Below, piece after piece: positions 1 through 9,347 of a stretch of 64,000 nucleotides of DNA. Within the stretch, counting starts at the first letter, position 1. Each line of letters opens with the position of its first letter. The position numbers and the translations under genes are program-made. The notes under the pieces were generated by a model, which searched no databases, was not told the origin of the DNA, and was given only the letters and a program-made list of their open reading frames with translations. Source of the stretch: Aldrovandia affinis (taxonomy: Eukaryota > Chordata > Actinopteri > Notacanthiformes > Halosauridae); contig JAINUG010000007.1 in assembly GCA_029706075.1 (NCBI GenBank), positions 4,243,001 to 4,307,000 of the forward strand. The letters are read 5' to 3'.

Positions 1-360
1 AAGAGATATGGATGTGATTGGGTTTTCTACTTTCTCTGCAGCAAGTTAAGAGAACTTGAGACCAATGCAGGGTCTCATGGCATGGGTGCGCAGCCGTATT
101 TTTTTTTTGGACAAGATGGATAATGATTCATTATTTTCTTTTTCCCTACTGCCTCATTTCCCCAGACTGCAATGTGTTGTTTTTGCATTGTTGTGGGAAG
201 GAAAGAAAAGAAAGAAATGCATTAAGGGAGGTTGCAGTTTCAGCAAGCTGAACAGGAAGTTAAATGTATTGTAATTAGTTTTTGCTTAAATGAATTGATA
301 TTTTTAAATCTGCAACAAAAAAACTAAAAAATAAAATATAAAATATATATTGCATTGTAC
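1..360. other. Intergenic DNA, nothing recognised
   Basis: This is AT-rich sequence with homopolymer runs and no coding or structural signal that I can support. The short open frame near 56-274 has no recognisable motif and crosses a T-run. Confidence 0.5.
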
Positions 361-600
361 ACATACTACATTAAGATAGATAGATACTGTAGATAGATTA
401 TTTATCCCTGGAGCAAAATTTGTTTGTCAGCAGCAAAAGGGGATGCAACAGTACATGATAATACACAATACGATAAAAACAAAAAAGAAAAAGATCTAAC
501 TCATAAAAACACCTAATAGCTGCAGGAATAAAACTTCTCAGTTCTTGGTGAAGTGAGACGACCACTGAAAGACGGATGAAAGGATGAAAACATACTACAA
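361..600. repeat. Probable LINE 3'-end-like fragment with GATA repeat
   Basis: A short GATA-type repeat leads into sequence of the form 'tttatccctggagcaaaattt', followed by A-rich DNA and 'cacctaatagctgcagga'. This resembles the 3' region of fish non-LTR retrotransposons, which often carry a 'TTTATTGATCCC...GGGAAATT' block. The identification rests on remembered family resemblance and not on any coding motif, so the clade (Rex1 or a relative) is uncertain. No target-site duplication was found. Confidence 0.35.
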
Positions 601-973
601 AACTGAGTATGGGTACAATTCTCCTTTAAGCCTCCGTGGAAAACATTTTATGGTTATTAATCCTCCATATTTTGTTATCTTTCATCTTGGGCTGCATTAA
701 AAAAATGTTTGTATAGTTGGTCGATGATTGTTATTGAGCAGATTACACACTTCACTTCCTCTCAGTGATCCACATCCTTTGTATCAAAAGTGGCCATTAC
801 CCAGTCTGTACAGTGCAGGCTGGTTTTTCATCATCGAATGGGGATGATTGCACCACAACCACGGCAGGACTGTTGAAACAGAGGAAGTATGTGTTCTAGT
901 GTGAGCAATGCACCGATTGGAATCAGGTGTGGTCCACCGCTTCCCCACATCGTGAACATTTGTAGATCTGTGA

Positions 974-981
974 CTGAATGG
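974..981. repeat. Left 8-bp target-site duplication of hAT element
   Basis: CTGAATGG matches 2565-2572 exactly. Confidence 0.85.
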
Positions 982-1030
982 CAGTGGCGGGCCGTGCATT
1001 TCACACCTAGGCCTTCAGTAGTGCTCTGCC

Positions 1031-1190
1031 CAGTGGCGTAGCGCAGTAACGTAACGCTGCCCAACCTTTCACCGTTCACCGGTTTCATTTTCCGCGGACC
1101 GGGGTGGGGGGTTACACGCGAGAGAAAGCTGAGACCAGTTTATTTATTTTGCGGACCGGGGGGGGTAGCACCCCCCACGCTACGCCTATA
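1031..1190. mobile_element. Small TIR element nested in the hAT element
   Basis: The sequence begins CAGTGGCGTAGC and ends with GCTACGCC plus a few bases, giving inverted GGCGTAGC termini. The flanking octamers are GCTCTGCC (1023-1030) and GCTCCGTC (1191-1198), which match at 6 of 8 positions and would fit an old hAT-type duplication. The interior contains two copies of a GCGGACCGGGG motif and G-runs. No coding capacity is seen. It could also be an internal rearrangement of the host element. Confidence 0.5.
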
Positions 1191-1995
1191 GCTCCGTCTG
1201 AATCGATCCACCCCTCAATAACTATTTTATGGCTATAAAAACCATCTTATTCTTATTATGCAGAAATGCAGTATAAACATGGGGCTATGGGGACGGTGTA
1301 GGGACAGGACATAACAGAGGAAGACGGGGGGTCACTGTCCCCTCTCACAGACCCAGGCCTGCCTCATCACAGCGGGTGAGAATCTGTGCTTACAGAAAGA
1401 CAACTCACTGCTGCCACCAGAGAGACACGGTTCTCTTCTCACCGCGAGACCGGATCGGCAGAACCAGAACCAGCCTGTGTTCAGTGTGGGATAGTTATGC
1501 TATCTATAACATTTTGTAATGCAGCCTGCCGTGCCATGTTATTATCTGCCTTGCATGCTGGCTAGCTTGTTATTAAAAATTGAATGATACAAAGTTAATG
1601 TTAAAGACTAAGGTGGTTAGCTATAATAAGTTAGCCACTTCATTAAATCATACAAACACACTGATCATAATAAGAAAAAGCGCTAGCTGACCTGTTTTAT
1701 GATCGCTATTTTTATTCGAGTCACAGCTCATGTTTATTACATAAACTTAGCTGGTTAGATAGCTAGCTAAACAAGATCGTAACATGAAACATCAATAATA
1801 ACCTCATAAAATTGCAATATTATTTAGGAAAATAGCAACATTTTACTCACCAAAAATCCTTATTATTTGTACACAAAATCCATCCTCCTTTCTTTCTATC
1901 GCCATCGAAGCTAATGCTGAAAGTCGAGCCTGCCCTGTCGTATTTCTGGCATAAGTTTTAATTCGCTTTAGGGCTGAAAATGTCCGCTCAAATGT

Positions 1996-2511
1996 CTGAA
2001 TCACAGACTGATGTTAATTATATTTTGTCCATGAATACTTATTAAATAATTCCAAATGGTCTGTCCGCTTCCTTTCATAGCTTTTCCCTGGCTGCGCTCC
2101 TTCCAGACGTGTATTTTCATATTAAAGCATTTAACCAATCACATTACATCATAGTCAGACACTCTCTGACTATCCAATCAAAGGGTGTGAATACGCTGAC
2201 GTACCTAGGCCTTCTAGAAGGCCTTGGTGTCTCCAACTCAAAATTTGATTGGTTGAAGCAACAGTTTGATCAACACTTATTTTATGCTACAGGGCCTTCA
2301 GAATTGATTGTGAAGGCCTCCAGGCAGATTTCTTTGACCGTGGCAACAAATGATGGCTGAAATGTGATTGGTTAAATGCTTTAATATGAAAATACACGTC
2401 TGGACGCAGCGCAACCAGGGGAAAAGCTATGAAAGGAAGCAGACAGACCATTTGGAATTATTTAATAAGTATTCATGGACAAAATATAATTAACATCAGT
2501 CTGTGATTCAG
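1996..2511. repeat. Long inverted repeat (about 150-bp arms, 215-bp spacer)
   Basis: The arm at 1996-2145 is nearly the reverse complement of 2361-2511. Shared words include 'gtgtattttcatattaaagc' on the left and its complement on the right. The spacer contains a perfect 18-bp palindrome, AGGCCTTCTAGAAGGCCT. A transcript through this region would fold into a long hairpin. Confidence 0.85.
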
Positions 2512-2572
2512 ATATTTTTTAGGCCAGCAGAGAAGGCCTTGCAGGCCCTGACGGCCCACCACTGCTGAATGG

Positions 2573-3590
2573 GTTTAGGTTGCCCCACGTAACATAAAAC
2601 AATATTAATGCAAGATAAACTGATCATGAATTAACAGACTAAATAAATCATATTTCTTGCCACATTTTTGGATTTGTTTGAAAACTGGCCTTTACCTGGA
2701 CACAGAAGCTAAAAACCAGACTGATGAAAACCAGGTGGGAGGGGGGCCACAAATAAGATACACAATCCTGATGTGGAAGCATAATAAATTAAACAATCAC
2801 AGCGATCATAAACAAACTGTCGCAGTTGAATGCTGGTTTGGGAGACCTGTCATAGACCTGAGAGAGGCCCGAAAATGAACAAGCCCCTCAGTCATGCTGA
2901 TGTTTTCCCCTATTGTTTTCCCGTGTTGTGTAATTAAAGAGGGCTGGAAGGGGGGCATCTCCATAATATCCATCAATATCCATCAATATTCATCACCATA
3001 ATGAGAATGAGTGGTATGTATTGACCAAAATCCCCAAGTGGCAGTAATTCTAAGATGGATGGTGTAAACAACAAAAAGGATGAGACTCACTCTGTCAATC
3101 AAATTAAGGAGGCGGAGTATCAAGGCCAGCGAATGAGAGTTGGCGGGCTGCCAGATCAATTTTGAATATGCATATGGTAATATGAAAAAAGATTGGATTT
3201 GCTCCGAACTGCAGCCAGAATTTGGACAGGCCAAACTGGGACTTGTGAAGGAGCCAGGATTTTGGAAGAAAGTGAAATTAAGATGTTTCCATATTAATAT
3301 ATGATGCATAAGAACACGCCAAAAATGTTTCAAATGTCACTGGGGATACAACTGCAGACTGATGAACAAAGGTGGTCACAAGTGTGTGATGAGATGGGGA
3401 CAATCCTGGAGACCTCCCTCCCTGGGCAACGGCTCTCTGGTCACAGCTGACACTGCTAGGCCAGCCAGGAGATTTGATATTAAACACGGGGGTGGATCAC
3501 TACAATGAGACCCATTGTCTTAACAGAATGAGCCACCCAGCATTCCTGAAACCCTAGAAAAAAAGTGTTTGAATTTCCTTTGAATTTTTA
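2573..3590. other. Intergenic DNA, no gene recognised
   Basis: Mixed-composition sequence with a short ATCCATCAAT-type tandem repeat near 2970-2990. Open frames on the minus strand (for example 2983-3333) lack any recognisable domain and are treated as chance. Confidence 0.45.
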
Positions 3591-3599
3591 CATCACATA

Positions 3600-4680
3600 A
3601 GTCTTTGGGGTGAAAAAAACATGACACAAGAAAAAAAAAAAGTAAAAATATATTTTTATTTTTATTTTATAGTATGTCCCTTGTAGAGGACATCCGGACT
3701 CTGATGAACGCAAACATGAACATATGAACACATTTAGAATTGTACATGAATTCATTAATACATTAAGCACAGTGTCTCAGCCAAGCGAACAACTGCGTTT
3801 GCTCCAATTCCAAGTCCTATGTCTCTGCCGATGAAGGTGTTCTTTCCCCTATAGACTTCAAAGTCCAACACAATGCCATTTGGAGCAGCAAGAACAAATA
3901 CTTTTAATCCAGTTGGATTTGGCTTGCCAGGAACAAATTGACGGACTGGACACCGACCAGTGAAGGGAATCATTTGCTCGTCAACACAAACCTTTCCTGG
4001 CCTGCGAAGGTTTATGCAGCCTTGTTGCACCTTCTTCAGAAGAGGGGCAACTTTCCAAAGCAGGTAAGTGAACTGACTCCTGTTGTATTGTATAAAAAGA
4101 TAAAATATTATCATTAGCAGATCGATATGTCCTCTACAGAGGACATACATAAACACGATAGTTTTTGTGAAAAAATGCTTACACTGCTTTGAAAACTCAC
4201 ATAAATACTCCTGAGATATTCACTTAGTAGAATCAATCTAAATATTAAACTCACAAAACTGATAATTAGACAATTAAACACTTACCTTTCTTCTTTACAT
4301 AAAATTCCCTTGCTGAGATGGTGTCCATTTTGAAAACCAGGAAGTGAATTCTTCCAAGGTCACACCCCCATGTGTGTCATATCACTGAAAAGGTCAGAAA
4401 CCCCTCTTTCTGGCACCACATGGTTTAACCCAATCTAATGCATGGCCTTAGATATACAAAAACCAAAACCCAATGTCTCCTAGAGAGGACAAAAATGAAT
4501 TGCGGGGTCTCAGGATATATGTACCACGTTTGATTACATTTATAAAATGTGTACCTCCTTTGAGATGGCAGGGCACAGAAGAGCATCGCCAACATAATTT
4601 GCGTTCCTCACAGGGATCATATTACACATTGGTTCTTTGTAGTAGCCGAAGCACTCAAAGTGTTACCCTTTTTTAATCAA
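3600..4680 (-). mobile_element. piggyBac-like element, internal fragment
   Basis: This region surrounds a piggyBac transposase segment. It repeatedly contains near-palindromic words of the form GTCCTCTRYAGAGGAC, near 3675 (diverged), 4130, 4471 and 4708 (partial). I could not identify a matching TTAA-flanked terminal pair, so the outer limits given are approximate. The coding piece covers only the first part of the catalytic domain, so the copy is non-autonomous. Confidence 0.55.
3772..4065 (-). pseudogene. piggyBac (PGBD-like) transposase fragment
   Basis: About 95 open residues on the minus strand match the start of the piggyBac catalytic domain (DDE_Tnp_1_7). Visible blocks are [33 protein letters not shown] and [17 protein letters not shown]. 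The Asp in VDEQMIPF corresponds to the first catalytic aspartate of the family. The N-terminal domain, the second and third catalytic residues and the C-terminal Cys-rich domain are not visible in this window, so the product cannot be an active transposase. It reads into a stop soon after the conserved block, at about 3755. The conserved stretch has no internal stop or frameshift, unlike most other transposase relics here, so the insertion may be young or the piece may sit in a deletion derivative. Confidence 0.75.
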
Positions 4681-4709
4681 CAGTAAAGAAGAATGACCCA
4701 CCGGCGATG

Positions 4710-5200
4710 TCAGCGTCCTCTGTAGAGTCCCCCCAGTCCCTGTGCTGATCCATTTTTCCCGGTCCAATCTGAGTGAGAGGGACAGTGTGGAGACAGAAGG
4801 CTAATTAAGGAGATAATTACCAATCAGCCCAAGCCTGCTGTCTGCTGGGCCTGGGGATTGCAGGCAGCGTGTATGGGGACTGGTTTGTTCTGAGTGCCAG
4901 CTTGTTAACTGGCAGCGTAATGAACGACTAACGGAGGCAGACTGGAGTGAGGAGAAGGGCTGCAAAGGTACTCAAGGTACTCAGGTGTCCTCACAGGTGA
5001 GATCAGCACAGGCTGCTATAACTGAATCAAAAACAGACATACACATGTTCCTGTTCGTAGACCTGGTTCCCCCGCACTGACCAGCCCCCCACTTCCTCCT
5101 CCTCCACATGACTAACTTAGTGTCCTGGCTGCAGACCAATCACATTTATATATGCATTTAGTTTCTACCTGTGTACCTACCTCCCCCCCACACACACACA
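4710..5200. other. Intergenic DNA, nothing recognised
   Basis: Unique-looking sequence between the piggyBac remnant and the CA-repeat locus. No open frame has recognisable content. Confidence 0.4.
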
Positions 5201-5206
5201 CCTAAA

Positions 5207-5268
5207 CACTGCTCAATAACATACACTGCTTGAACACTGCTGAGACACACTTTAACAGACACACACAA

Positions 5269-5345
<77 letters not shown>

Positions 5346-5428
5346 AACAAACACACTGCTCAATAACATATACTGCTTGAACACAGCTGAGGCAGACTGT
5401 AACAGACACACACAATCTCTCTCTTACT
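5207..5428. repeat. Duplicated block flanking a (CA)n/(TA)n microsatellite
   Basis: About 85 bp at 5207-5292 ('actgctcaataacata', then 'ctgcttgaacac', 'taacagacacacacaatctc') recurs with a few substitutions at about 5346-5428. Between them lies an uninterrupted (AC)n tract at 5281-5337, followed by (AT)n. The arrangement fits a local tandem duplication whose junction is, or became, the microsatellite. Confidence 0.85.
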
Positions 5429-5789
5429 CACACACACACAGACACACTCAGCACATGCCTCAACACATCTCAAACCTTTAAAAAAAGGAATTGTATTATT
5501 TATTGAATTATTATGTCTACACACCAACACATTTCATAAATGCAGTGGTTGAAAGACATATACTCTTCTCACAGGCATGGTGACTGACTATCCCTGGAGC
5601 ATCAAGCTTGTTTCTGCATTGCATTGTCAGCATTTGCCAATTAAAATAGCTTGAATCATTGCTTGAAATAAAAGTATATACAAAGCAGAGATGACAATAC
5701 TGATGTGGCTTATCCATTAATTAATCAACATCCCAGCATGCATAGGGTCATGTATAAAAATGCTGGACAGACCTATTGCCTTTAATAAT

Positions 5790-6000
5790 AATGGCTAGCA
5801 TGGCTGCAGGAGAAGGCCCCAGTGACTTTGAAAGAGATGTAATTGTTGGGGCATTTTTGGGGGAGAGCTTCAGTGACCAAAACAGCTTAGCTTGCTGATT
5901 CTTTTCAAGCAATGGTGTCAAAGGTGATTTCACAATGGGACTCATAAGCAAAGGGCAACAGTGCATACTCCAGGATTGTGATGTCCGAGCATTAATTTGA
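5790..6000 (+). pseudogene. Degenerate Tc1-like transposase N-terminus
   Basis: Translation on the plus strand from about 5790 gives GEGPSDFERDVIVGAFLGESFSD. This resembles the opening helix-turn-helix segment of one Tc1-like transposase group (DFERG-IVGA type). An in-frame stop follows shortly after 'NSLAC', and later frames are broken. No terminal inverted repeats were located. The assignment is by family resemblance over about 25 residues only. Confidence 0.4.
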
Positions 6001-6819
6001 AGTGCAAGGCAAAACAGAAGATCAGTTGACTGCAACATTTCGACCTGCAGTGAGAGCAGCCGGTTAAATACAAAGCAGTGGCGGCCCAACACATTATTCA
6101 GTGACCTTACGTTGGCATTTATATTTTTTTATTCACTATCTCTACAAGAGTACCCTGTGGATAGTTATCCTGTAAGCAGCAATAAAAGATACTTCGATTT
6201 TTTTTTAAACATTTTGATGGGTTTGGTGCAAGATTTAAGATCGCTGTTTACCCTATAAATGGAAGATTGTTGCTTGGTAAACTGAGTTTGATAAGTCTTG
6301 GAGCAGAATGTCACTGAAGGAGTGGCATGACTGGCGCACAGTGACCCCACTGGCCTATTACCCAGATGCTGAGCATGTGAGTTACAGAATTAGCTGTCAA
6401 CTTATGTGGTCAGTTTTGCTGTGTCTTTATTTTTTAATAAAGCTATGATGCGAAAGCTGTGATTTTATTGTTCCCTGTATCTTTGTTTCTTGTCATTCCA
6501 CATGAGGGAGGCTCTCCGTGGGATAAGAACAATCGATTTCAACCGAAATCAGGAAGACACAGAGACTGGAAATTTCCTGCTGACAGTTTGGAGCCACGGT
6601 CGTCCAATCGTTCTTTAGAACAGTTAGTAACTGAGGAGCATACACAGTATACACTCTGTCACTCTTGTTCTGTAAGGCAACTGTAACTCTCCGGATGATT
6701 TTTCTGAGTGACAGCAGAAATGGAGAGGAACAATTTTGGACTATATGGGAATAGTCTCCGTACTCTCAGTGATTGATGTGCGAATTATGGCTCTCGCTCT
6801 CCCTTACTCGTTCTCCTAT

Positions 6820-6872
6820 TTTCTCTCTCTCTCTTTCTCTCTGTCTCACTTGCTCTCTCTCGCCATTTCTTT

Positions 6873-6908
<36 letters not shown>
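6820..6908. repeat. (TC)n followed by (GA)n, hairpin-forming
   Basis: A pyrimidine-rich TC tract (about 6825-6860) is followed within 20 bp by a GA tract (6878-6908), so the two can pair as an imperfect hairpin. Apparent Ser/Leu and Arg/Glu open frames over this region are repeat artefacts. Confidence 0.9.
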
Positions 6909-6911
<3 letters not shown>

Positions 6912-7140
6912 GACAGTGCCACAATGATTCGTACGTCATTCGCACAGACACTGGAGAGTTGATTCCATTTTGTCCTTGTCCATTTCTGCATTCACTCAGA
7001 ACCATCATTAGGAGATTTGCAGTAGCCTGACAGAATGACAGTGACAGAGGTATTCACCATGCAAGCTCTCAGTTAATGACTGCACAGAGAGAAAGAGAGA
7101 GACTTGTGCATCTGGCTACAGCTGAAATGCTGTCTGAGAG

Positions 7141-7141
<1 letters not shown>

Positions 7142-7204
<63 letters not shown>
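7142..7204. repeat. (CT)n microsatellite
   Basis: About 31 uninterrupted CT units. The short open frames on both strands across it are translations of the repeat. Confidence 0.95.
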
Positions 7205-7207
<3 letters not shown>

Positions 7208-7209
7208 GT

Positions 7210-8375
7210 TAGCATGCACTGACCCTCTCTCTCCAACAGGTGGAGCACCAGGCCCAGTGCTTCCTGAGTGTGGGGAGGGAGTGGGGGTCTGTCTGTAGGG
7301 AATGGTACACATAGTCAGTGCATGCAATTGCATGCGCAAATAAATAATTTGACTAATAACGTTCTGCTATACGGTCTTATTTGTATTTTTTTACCCATCC
7401 ATTCCATGTCATTGTATTATAATAAAATGTAAAATTAAATTATGCAACATAAAAACAAACAAAAAATGTAAATAAAGAGATATTACAGCAATTGCAACAC
7501 AATTTCCACAATGGCGCTGGGCCTTGGGCAGGGCTTATCTGCTTTAAATTCATTAGCACATATTCAGCACATCAAATATCTTCTGGTGTTCATCATTGTT
7601 TTTTCTTGGACTTTCTTTTCCATCCTATTTTGTCTTCAGCTGTTATATTCACTTGGCATCAGGAATGAAAAATTAAGTTGCTGATGTTTTTTTTTTTTGC
7701 AGAACATTGGTTACGTAGTGTCAGTGTACCAGGGAGAACTCATTTAAAGTGATAAAGTGCTTATTCACGGCAAGCTTAGCTCTCTCTCTCTCTGTAATTA
7801 TTAAAAGTAGATGCCACCGGCATATCTCCATTAATCATAAATGAGTTGGAGAGTGGAAAGCATCCCCCCTTTCTACAGTTCTCCCTGCAGAAAGAGGAGG
7901 AATCTGATGGTTGTAGATCAAAGATTGAGAGTGGGAAATTTCTGGGGCACCAAACTACACCCAATACAGAAGACAAAATGAAAGAGAAGATACATTTTTA
8001 AGATGAAGTAGACATACATTGATATTATTATCATTATTATTATTTTAAAAGGGCCAAATTAATTGTTTCCTGGTAAATAAAAAAATATCGATTATATAAA
8101 AAGGAAAGAAAAAAGACAGAGAGAGATTTTGAGCATTGTAGAATCTGACAGTGTGAGCCCAGCTTGGGTAATACAGGCATTGTTAATATCTGAGAAGCAC
8201 GTGCACAGCATGTTATAGCAGGTAGACAAAACGTCAGTCACAGCCATACCAAAAAAACTGAATGACTGGAATAGTTCTAGGCACTGAAAGCAGCAGTACG
8301 GCATGTGAAAGAAAGAAAGAGCCACATTGGATTAATATTCACCGGTGCTTTCCATTTCCTGGCAGAAATGAATTA
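7210..8375. other. Intergenic DNA, no gene recognised
   Basis: AT-rich sequence with an ATT-type short repeat near 8025-8045. No coding, RNA or transposon motif is supported. Confidence 0.4.
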
Positions 8376-8383
8376 CATTAAAT

Positions 8384-9339
8384 TAGGGCTGTGACGGTAT
8401 GCAATTTTCATGGTATGATAATCGTACTACTCAATATCATGGTTTTCGGTATAGGCTATCACGGTACCAGTTTTTACGCAAGAAAAGTATCACACAAAGT
8501 TTACAACTCGATCTGTTTATTGTACAGTATGTCTCTCTGCAAATTTAGATACAAATAAAACAAAAAATGCAACTGAATATAGTTCACTCCTTGTAATTGT
8601 ATGTTTAAATCAATTTAAATCATTCACTTTGTGAATTAAGAAACATTTAGCTTTATCGCGTTATCAGTTTATCAGATCTAGTACTATATTTAGCTACTCA
8701 CTTTTTCCGTTGTGGCACAACATGAAGGATGATGCTCACGCAGGTGGAATGCAAGGTTTAACGTGTTCCCTCCTCTGGCCATTACATGTTTCCCACATTC
8801 TCTACAGATGGGAGATCCATTCTCAACAACAACACCATCTTTTTTCAGAATCAAAAGTGAGTCCAACAGATGAACGAGTTCGCTTTTGGGGGGTATATAA
8901 TTCCTTACTACAGACTGCCGCGGCATCAGAATCAGCGTCGGATATCACAAGTTTTATAAGAGACTGTAAACAGAGATTTATGCCATGTAGCTAGCTAGCT
9001 AGCTAATAACAGCTACCTATCAGGGTTGCGAAGGAGCTGTCTGCACGTGCGCAATCACGTTGTAAACAAAACAGAACGCAAGAACAGCCAAAGAGGTGGT
9101 GGGATTAAATGACATTAGCAGACACCCCAGGTCCAGTATTATAGTATTTAATATGGGTTATTTAGACATTTTAGTAGGGTAACGGTTGAAATATATTTTT
9201 TCCCGCATGAAAATAGCGTTTGCCATGTGACTAAGTTAGGTTAAGTTTATGATTTACTACTACTATATATGGTAGATAGTACTATTTCATATTTTAATAT
9301 CGTGGTATACCGCCATACCGGTATACCGTCACACCCCTA
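8384..9339 (-). mobile_element. hAT element copy 1 (0.95-kb family), 8-bp TSD
   Basis: The ends are TAGGGCTGTGACGGTA and, inverted, TAGGGGTGTGACGGTA. Flanking octamers are CATTAAAT (8376-8383) and TATTAAAT (9340-9347), identical at 7 of 8 positions. The same family occurs inverted at 44216-45161. Subterminal sequence is rich in GGTAT/ATACC palindromic words. The coding strand is minus and carries a BED-finger relic (8690-8926). The rest of the transposase, including the hAT dimerisation region, is absent, so this is a non-autonomous deletion derivative. Confidence 0.88.
8690..8926 (-). pseudogene. hAT transposase BED zinc-finger remnant
   Basis: The minus strand has an open stretch including ENGSPICRECGKHVMARGG and FHLREHHP. 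The C-x2-C...H-x4-H spacing fits a BED-type zinc finger, the DNA-binding N-terminal module of hAT transposases. The finger is followed by a stop at the element's internal deletion point. The open frame begins inside the domain at an internal Met; upstream in-element sequence is frameshifted relative to the second copy. Domesticated ZBED genes arose from such fingers, but nothing here indicates expression. Confidence 0.7.
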
Positions 9340-9347
9340 TATTAAAT

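Larger units (their letters stand above)
982..2564. mobile_element. Non-autonomous hAT element with 8-bp TSD
   Basis: The element starts CAGTGGCGGGCCGT and ends in the near reverse complement (acggcccaccactg). It is flanked by a perfect 8-bp direct repeat, CTGAATGG, at 974-981 and 2565-2572. Terminal CAGNG-type ends plus an 8-bp target duplication define the hAT superfamily. No transposase frame is present. The interior holds a large palindrome (1996-2145 against 2361-2511) and repeated GGCCTTC/GAAGGCC words near 1008, 2208, 2217, 2293, 2311 and 2533, which could be subterminal transposase-binding repeats (inference). A smaller TIR element appears nested at 1031-1190. The boundaries are well supported; the family within hAT is not assigned. 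Confidence 0.85.

Noticed and set aside
5158-5415. Cys/Val-rich open frames
   Set aside because: These are translations of the (CA)n tract. The same applies to the frames over 33.4-33.7, 35.0-35.4, 49.3-49.6 and 62.6-62.9 kb.
6076-6092. CAGTGGCGGCCC, similar to the end of the hAT element at 982
   Set aside because: No partner terminus or 8-bp duplication was found, so it is not called as an element.
6766-7339. Arg/Glu- and Ser/Leu-rich open frames
   Set aside because: They are translations of GA/CT microsatellites.
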